In this document: piece by piece, positions 42,190 through 47,327 of the stretch
Layout of the letters: each line of letters begins with the position of its first letter
Position numbering within the stretch: position 1 is the first letter of the stretch
Source of the DNA: JAISFI01 sp031553775
GTDB lineage: Bacteria > Bacteroidota > Bacteroidia > Bacteroidales > Azobacteroidaceae
Length of the DNA stretch: 47,327 bases
Direction of reading: 5' to 3'
NCBI GenBank assembly: GCA_031553775.1
Contig: JAVBLA010000076.1
Coordinates: 1 to 47,327 of the forward strand
Notes under the pieces: generated by a model
The model's input: the letters and a program-made list of their open reading frames with translations, nothing else
What the model was told of the DNA's origin: nothing
Databases searched by the model: none
Position numbers and translations under genes: made by a program

Positions 42190-44910
42190 TCAAAACAATC
42201 TCATTTGTCCTGTTATTTCATCCAGGATATCGGAATCCGACTTATCTTCATCTCCATTTCCTTCCTCCGGCTCTATTTCCTGCATTTGGGAAACTTCCCC
42301 GACAGGTTCCGGTTCCGGGAATCGAATAGGTTCCAACTCGTTAATCGTTTCTATTTCATAGGTTGAAATACGTTTACCTTTCGCCTTGAAACTCTTCACG
42401 GCAATAAACTCATCTCCCTCTATTACTAATGATTCCCTGAAATTATCATTTCCTCCAAAAACCGCTTCAATACGCGGATATACTTCATCCGTCAGCAATA
42501 TCAATTGGGATGCAGCATTTTCTCCCAGAAAATTCTGTTTCTTAACAGTAGCATCAAAAGTAAAACGTTTGAAATAGGGAAAATTCTGTTGATCGGCATC
42601 ATACAAGGCAGCCGACCAGACTTTATTCGAACGATATTTTTCAATTACAATGATATCGTCTTCGTAGTGATTGCTCAGGTCAAAGTTAGTCAGGTAAAAT
42701 TCACCTTTCCGGGTAACGACCAATATCATATCGGCTGAAAGAAATTCGCCTAAATATTCTCCTCTTCCGTCGTAGTTCAGGCGAAGGACATCCCGGTCGA
42801 ACCATACCTGCCGTCCTCCAAGTGTAGAGCCGCCCTTCTGTTTCAGGGTTATTTTGTGGACTTCCGCTTTAGTCAGCAGATTTCCCATCGACTGACGGCC
42901 TTTGATAACTATATCACTAAAATCTTTATCGAAAACCAGGATTTTCTGCCTGGGTTTCGGTTTAAGAATTACTTTGATTGTTTCTGCTTCTCCATTAGGA
43001 TTTGCAGAGAAATATACGATTCTGCTACCCTGGTTACCCTGGGTCAGATCGTATTCCTTATCTCTGGTAATACCTGTTACCGCAAAGCGTTTGATATAAT
43101 GAGGAGATATTTTTCCGTCACGGTATATCACATTATATATGGTACGGTTGTCATTTCTCTTGAAAACATTCAGGTAAAGTACATTTTTGCCGACGAACAT
43201 TTTTTCGGAGACTTTCACCACTTTATACTTGCCATCTTTGAAGATAATAATTACATCGTCTATATCCGAGCAATTGCAGACAAATTCGTCTTTTTTCAAT
43301 CCATACCCAATGAAACCTTCTTCCCGGTTGATATAAAGTTTTTCGTTAGCTTCTACAACTTTAGTGGCTACGATCGTATCAAAACTCCGTATTTCTGTTT
43401 TCCGGGGATAATTTTTTCCATATTTTCCCCCCAGGTTCCGGAACCAGTCGATCGTATACTCCACGATATGGTCCAGGTGATAGTTGATCTTTTCTATCTG
43501 TTCTTTGAAAGCAGCGATATTTTCATCGGCTTTTTCCTTATTGAACTTCAGGATACGCCCCATCCGGATTTCCATCAGGCGAAGAATATCTTCCCTGTTG
43601 ATTTCCCGGATAAAGGAGGATTTGAATGGCTCCATCCTTTTATCGATATGAGCGATGGCAATATCCATTGTTGCTGCATTTTCGAATTCTTTATCCTTAT
43701 ATATCCGCTCTTCGATAAAGATCTTTTCTAAAGATGCAAATAAAAGGCTTTCTTCCAGATCAGATTTCTGAATCTGAAGTTCCTGACGAAGCAGGCTGAG
43801 TGTTTTATCCGTATTATGGCGCAAGACTTCGCTTACGGTCATAAAATGCGGTTTATTATTTTCGATGATACAGCAATTAGGAGAAATGCTGACTTCACAA
43901 TCGGTAAATGCATATAAGGCATCGATTGTTTTGTCGGAAGATACTCCAGGAGCCAGATGTACCAATATCTCCACATTCCTGGCAGTGATATCGTCGACTT
44001 TCCGTATTTTGATTTTTCCCCGTTCGTTTGCTTTCAATATGGATTCAACCAGGGTGGCCGTGGTTTTTCCAAAAGGAATTTCCGTTATCGAAAGTGTTTT
44101 ATTGTCCAGTTTATTAATTTTTGCGCGAATTTTAACTGCACCACCTCTTTCCCCGTCGTTATAGCGTCCTACATCGATAGAACCGCCTGTTTGAAAATCA
44201 GGGTAGAGTGTGAATTCCTCTTCCTGCAAATGGGCTATCGATGCCGTTATCAATTCATTAAAATTATGCGGTAAAATTTTAGAAGATAAACCCACCGCGA
44301 TTCCCTCCACCCCTTGGGCAAGCAGTAAAGGAAATTTTACCGGAAGGGTTACAGGCTCTTTATTTCTCCCGTCGTACGACGATTTCCATTCGGTGGTTTT
44401 CGGATTGTAGACTACATCCAGGGCAAATTTTGAAAGACGTGCTTCAATGTAACGGGGAGCGGCAGCTCCATCGCCGGTAAGTATATTTCCCCAGTTTCCC
44501 TGGCAATCTATCAGCAGGTCTTTTTGCCCCAGTTGTACCAATGCATCCCCGATGGAAGCATCTCCATGCGGGTGAAACTTCATGGTATCCCCGACAATAT
44601 TGGCGACTTTGTTATATCGCCCGTCTTCCAGGCGTTTCATTGTATGGAGGATGCGTCGTTGAACCGGTTTCAAGCCGTCGTCAATATGCGGTACCGCCCG
44701 TTCCAGGATTACATACGACGCATAATCCAGGAACCAGTTCTGATACATACCGGAAAGATGATGCCGGGTTACCGTATCCGTTCCGCTCGGCATTACATAA
44801 TCTGAATGGCTATCGCTTTCCGCATCGTTCAGTCCGTTATTTTTCCCGGCAGTCTCCCCGCCGGCTACGTTTTCTTCCTCTGTTTTTTCCGTCAAATCTT
44901 CAGGATCCAT
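42190..44910 (-). CDS. parC: Topoisomerase IV subunit A (ParC type)
   Basis: A 906-residue type IIA topoisomerase A subunit that cuts and rejoins DNA to separate daughter chromosomes. The cleavage Tyr154 lies in AAPRYIEAR, and the quinolone region HPHGDASIGDALV (113-125) reads normally. The C-terminal blades are spread over about 520-850. Acidic extensions stand at both ends (E/D-rich to residue 45 and after 855). I chose ParC rather than GyrA from the overall Bacteroidetes pattern, for example KPVQRRILHTMK, and the lack of an obvious GyrA box; the gyrase alternative is not excluded. Confidence 0.85.
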   Translation of the reverse strand: MDPEDLTEKTEEENVAGGETAGKNNGLNDAESDSHSDYVMPSGTDTVTRHHLSGMYQNWFLDYASYVILERAVPHIDDGLKPVQRRILHTMKRLEDGRYNKVANIVGDTMKFHPHGDASIGDALVQLGQKDLLIDCQGNWGNILTGDGAAAPRYIEARLSKFALDVVYNPKTTEWKSSYDGRNKEPVTLPVKFPLLLAQGVEGIAVGLSSKILPHNFNELITASIAHLQEEEFTLYPDFQTGGSIDVGRYNDGERGGAVKIRAKINKLDNKTLSITEIPFGKTTATLVESILKANERGKIKIRKVDDITARNVEILVHLAPGVSSDKTIDALYAFTDCEVSISPNCCIIENNKPHFMTVSEVLRHNTDKTLSLLRQELQIQKSDLEESLLFASLEKIFIEERIYKDKEFENAATMDIAIAHIDKRMEPFKSSFIREINREDILRLMEIRMGRILKFNKEKADENIAAFKEQIEKINYHLDHIVEYTIDWFRNLGGKYGKNYPRKTEIRSFDTIVATKVVEANEKLYINREEGFIGYGLKKDEFVCNCSDIDDVIIIFKDGKYKVVKVSEKMFVGKNVLYLNVFKRNDNRTIYNVIYRDGKISPHYIKRFAVTGITRDKEYDLTQGNQGSRIVYFSANPNGEAETIKVILKPKPRQKILVFDKDFSDIVIKGRQSMGNLLTKAEVHKITLKQKGGSTLGGRQVWFDRDVLRLNYDGRGEYLGEFLSADMILVVTRKGEFYLTNFDLSNHYEDDIIVIEKYRSNKVWSAALYDADQQNFPYFKRFTFDATVKKQNFLGENAASQLILLTDEVYPRIEAVFGGNDNFRESLVIEGDEFIAVKSFKAKGKRISTYEIETINELEPIRFPEPEPVGEVSQMQEIEPEEGNGDEDKSDSDILDEITGQMRLF

Positions 44911-44941
44911 AGTTCTATTTTCCGTTTTTTCAGAATGCTTG

Positions 44942-44972
44942 CAAAATTAGCGAATTTTAAAGAACTATGCAA
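44942..44972 (-). promoter_or_regulatory. Promoter of the parC-fcl-gmd cluster
   Basis: On the minus strand, TTG (44970-44972) is followed after 20 bp by TAATTTTG (44942-44949), a TAnnTTTG match, 32 bp before the parC ATG. Confidence 0.6.
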
Positions 44973-45089
44973 GAGGGCAAAAGAATTGTTGTTTTTTAAT
45001 GTTTTTATACCCTGCAGTTAGCAAAAAATACAGAAAAAATGCTTTACTTTGCGTGCTAAAATCAAAAAAATCAATATTTCATCATAGTT

Positions 45090-46634
45090 ATGGCGCAGCA
45101 GGAAGATCTCTTTAAAAAACTGATATCCCATTGTAAAGAATATGGTTTCGTATTTCCTTCATCTGAAATATACGACGGCCTGGGAGCAGTTTATGATTAT
45201 GGTCAGTATGGAGTGGAATTAAAAAACAACATTAAAAAATACTGGTGGGACAGTATGACCCTGCTGAACGAGAATGTAGTGGGAATTGATTCCGCCATTT
45301 TCATGCACCCTACCATCTGGAAAGCATCCGGACATGTGGATGCCTTCAACGACCCGCTGATCGACAATAAAGACTCTAAAAAACGCTATCGCGCCGATGT
45401 GTTGATTGAAGAACAAATTGCCAAATACGAAGACAAGATAGCCAAGGAAGTGGAAAAAGCGGCCAAACGTTTTGGAGAGGCTTTCGACAAGAAACAATTC
45501 CTGAGCACCAACCCGAGAGTATTGGAAAACCAAGCCAAAAAGGAAGAGCTTCATACTCGTTTTGCGCAAGCTTTGAACGATGGAAACCTGGAAGAACTCC
45601 GCCAGATTATTCTCGACTACGAAATTGTTTGCCCGATTTCCGGGACAAGAAACTGGACGGAAGTCCGCCAGTTCAACCTGATGTTCGCCACAGAGATGGG
45701 CTCTACAGCCGATGGAGCCATGAAAGTATATCTCCGTCCGGAAACTGCGCAGGGTATCTTCGTCAACTTCCTGAATGTACAAAAAACAGGACGAATGAAA
45801 ATCCCTTTCGGTATCGCCCAGATAGGTAAAGCGTTCCGGAATGAAATCGTAGCCCGCCAGTTCATTTTCCGTATGCGTGAATTCGAACAAATGGAAATGC
45901 AGTTTTTTGTGCGTCCGGGAGAAGAACTCGAATGGTTCGCCCAATGGAAAGAAACCCGTATGAAATGGCATAAAGCTTTAGGTTTCGGAGACCATAAATA
46001 CAGATATCACGATCACGAAAAACTGGCACATTATGCCAATGCGGCAACTGACATTGAATTTGAAATGCCTTTCGGATTCAAAGAAGTGGAAGGAATTCAT
46101 TCCCGTACGGACTTCGACCTGAGCAGCCACGAAAAATATTCCGGCAAAAAAATGCAATATTTCGATCCGGAACTGAATCAATCGTATGTTCCGTATGTAA
46201 TTGAAACATCGATCGGAGTAGACCGCATGTTCCTGAGTGTTATGTCGTCTTCTTATTGCGAAGAACCGCTTGAAAACGGAGAATCCAGAGTTGTACTGAG
46301 ATTGCCTGCAGCACTGGCCCCGGTTAAGTTGGCCATATTGCCTTTGATCAAGAAAGACGGGCTTCCTGAAAAAGCAAGAGAAATTTTCAATACGCTGAAA
46401 TTTGATTTTAATTGTCAATACGACGAAAAAGACACCATAGGTAAACGTTACCGCCGCCAGGATGCCATTGGTACTCCATTTTGCGTAACAATTGATCATG
46501 AAACGTTGAAGGATGACTGTGTGACCATCCGTCATCGCGATTCTATGGAGCAGGAACGGGTGAAGATCAGCGATCTGCAAGGCATTATTGCCAACCACGT
46601 AAATATGAAAAATTTATTCAAACAACTGGTATGA
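45090..46634 (+). CDS. glyQS: Glycyl-tRNA synthetase (alpha2 type)
   Basis: A 514-residue class II synthetase of the dimeric kind. GAVYDYGQYGVELKNNIKKYWW, MFATEMGS, YLRPETAQGIFVNFLNV, FGIAQIGKAFRNEI and the closing IGKRYRRQDAIGTPFC are all family signatures. The anticodon-binding domain is about residues 410-510. Its stop overlaps the next start by ATGA, so the isomerase gene is coupled to it. Confidence 0.97.
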   Translation: MAQQEDLFKKLISHCKEYGFVFPSSEIYDGLGAVYDYGQYGVELKNNIKKYWWDSMTLLNENVVGIDSAIFMHPTIWKASGHVDAFNDPLIDNKDSKKRYRADVLIEEQIAKYEDKIAKEVEKAAKRFGEAFDKKQFLSTNPRVLENQAKKEELHTRFAQALNDGNLEELRQIILDYEIVCPISGTRNWTEVRQFNLMFATEMGSTADGAMKVYLRPETAQGIFVNFLNVQKTGRMKIPFGIAQIGKAFRNEIVARQFIFRMREFEQMEMQFFVRPGEELEWFAQWKETRMKWHKALGFGDHKYRYHDHEKLAHYANAATDIEFEMPFGFKEVEGIHSRTDFDLSSHEKYSGKKMQYFDPELNQSYVPYVIETSIGVDRMFLSVMSSSYCEEPLENGESRVVLRLPAALAPVKLAILPLIKKDGLPEKAREIFNTLKFDFNCQYDEKDTIGKRYRRQDAIGTPFCVTIDHETLKDDCVTIRHRDSMEQERVKISDLQGIIANHVNMKNLFKQLV

Positions 46635-47203
46635 AAAAAATATTATATTTTTTGCTTGTTGCCATAAGCACCTCCTTGTTTTCCTCGTGTGATGACGATG
46701 AAACGGTGATAGATTATGCCTGGAAGGACAGCAATGAAGCAGCATTCGAAGCCAAAGGATCTGATCCTGACTATCAGAAAGCTTCCATTGACGGAGGTCC
46801 CGGATATATTTATTACAAAGTGCTTGAGGAGAAACGGCCCACTGTTGCCGGAGAAGATTCCATCGCTAAATTTACCAGTGTGGTCCGGGTATATTACAAA
46901 GGGCAGCTGATCGACGGAACTGTCTTTGACGATGCATCCGTACGTCCATTCACGTTCAAAATCGATGGCTCCAGCTTTTACCTCAATGGCGCATCACAAA
47001 CCGGATCTTCCGTAATTTCCGGGTGGCAGGTAGCATTACAGAACATGAAAGAGGGTGATGTATGGGAGGTGTGGATTCCCTGGACTTTAGGCTATGGGTC
47101 AAGCGGCTCCGGATCGACTATTCCGGCCTATTCTACCCTCGTTTTTCAAATCAAACTGGACAAAATGATACAGTTGTATCCTTTGCCCCAAGACCAATCC
47201 TGA
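46631..47203 (+). CDS. FKBP-type peptidyl-prolyl isomerase lipoprotein
   Basis: A 190-residue lipoprotein. MKKILYFLLVAISTSLFSSC places lipidation at Cys20. Residues about 85-188 are an FKBP domain (VRVYYKGQLIDGTVFDDA, GWQVALQNMKEGDVWEVWIPWTLGYG). It helps periplasmic proteins fold by turning proline bonds. It overlaps glyQS by 4 bp and precedes a strong terminator. Confidence 0.93.
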   Translation: MKKILYFLLVAISTSLFSSCDDDETVIDYAWKDSNEAAFEAKGSDPDYQKASIDGGPGYIYYKVLEEKRPTVAGEDSIAKFTSVVRVYYKGQLIDGTVFDDASVRPFTFKIDGSSFYLNGASQTGSSVISGWQVALQNMKEGDVWEVWIPWTLGYGSSGSGSTIPAYSTLVFQIKLDKMIQLYPLPQDQS

Positions 47204-47221
47204 GAAAAAGATTCAATAAAT

Positions 47222-47272
47222 AAAACAATAATCCCAACGCGTTCAGATTGAATTCGTTGGGATTATTGTTTT
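47222..47272 (+). terminator. Terminator after the glyQS-FKBP operon
   Basis: A perfect 18-bp stem (47222-47239 with 47255-47272), with a small inner stem in the loop, ends in TTGTTTTATTAT. It is symmetric enough to work in both directions. Confidence 0.85.
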
Positions 47273-47327
47273 ATTATCAGATATCCTTATTATTTTTGGG
47301 TCAATCGCTAATCTTCATACATTTCAA

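Noticed and set aside
42856..43731. A 291-codon open frame on the plus strand
   Set aside because: It lies wholly opposite parC, whose frame has clear family motifs throughout; the plus-strand product shows no recognisable domain.
45219..45971. A 250-codon open frame on the minus strand
   Set aside because: It is opposite glyQS and shows no domain or start signals; glyQS is certain.
1..47327. CRISPR arrays, insertion sequences, prophage or rRNA genes
   Set aside because: No regularly spaced identical repeats, transposase, integrase or rRNA signatures were seen.

Overview
The window looks like chromosome from a Bacteroidales bacterium, with a best guess (low confidence) of an Odoribacter/Butyricimonas-like genus. 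Several signs agree. Many start sites are preceded by TAnnTTTG -7 boxes, sometimes with TTTG 19-20 bp upstream. Shine-Dalgarno motifs are scarce. SusC-type N-terminal domains occur. A structured RNA lies just downstream of rplT, as expected for the Bacteroidales-1 (6S-like) RNA. No insertion sequence, prophage, CRISPR array or rRNA operon is visible.

Left part (1-24.7 kb): a minus-strand trio (GH130 phosphorylase, MFS sugar transporter, secreted GH20 hexosaminidase) resembles the end of an N-glycan salvage pathway. It is followed by a coiled-coil lipoprotein, rsmI with a conserved unknown gene, and a solitary DUF4143 ATPase behind an unusual AT-rich promoter. Next come a truncated HicB remnant, a RecD-like helicase, lipA and a dipeptidyl peptidase IV, divergent from a YhcC-type radical SAM gene. 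DUF6599 and a Tat-exported iron-sulfur aldo/keto reductase form a pair. An unusual divergent locus follows: on one side a vWA (YfbK-like) protein, on the other a sigma-70 factor and a membrane protein carrying a TonB C-terminal domain. Both non-sigma proteins carry the same SusC-like N-terminal module. A CBM9-like protein, a TPR lipoprotein with a radical SAM partner, and an MscS channel close this part.

Middle (24.7-31.1 kb): on the minus strand lie a three-gene tRNA operon (Gly-GCC, Leu-CAG, Leu-GAG), the Bacteroidales-1/6S-like RNA, and the thrS-infC-rpmI-rplT translation operon with a good promoter and terminator. A large TPR protein lies upstream.

Right part (31.1-47.3 kb): an exopolysaccharide operon runs initiating sugar-phosphate transferase, FemAB-like enzyme, ruvX, def, two Wza-type export proteins and a Wzc tyrosine kinase, so ruvX and def are embedded among export genes. 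Upstream are an OmpA-family protein and a parC-fcl-gmd cluster that makes GDP-L-fucose, a likely building block for surface glycans. On the plus strand, glyQS overlaps an FKBP-type lipoprotein isomerase gene and ends in a long hairpin terminator.

The best leads are the sigma/TonB/SusC-N/vWA locus, the seven-base tandem repeats placed 5-9 nt before several start codons, the 34-bp-spaced 8-mers at the ATPase promoter, and the ATPase's missing Walker B glutamate. Functions were assigned by reading motifs; no database search was run.
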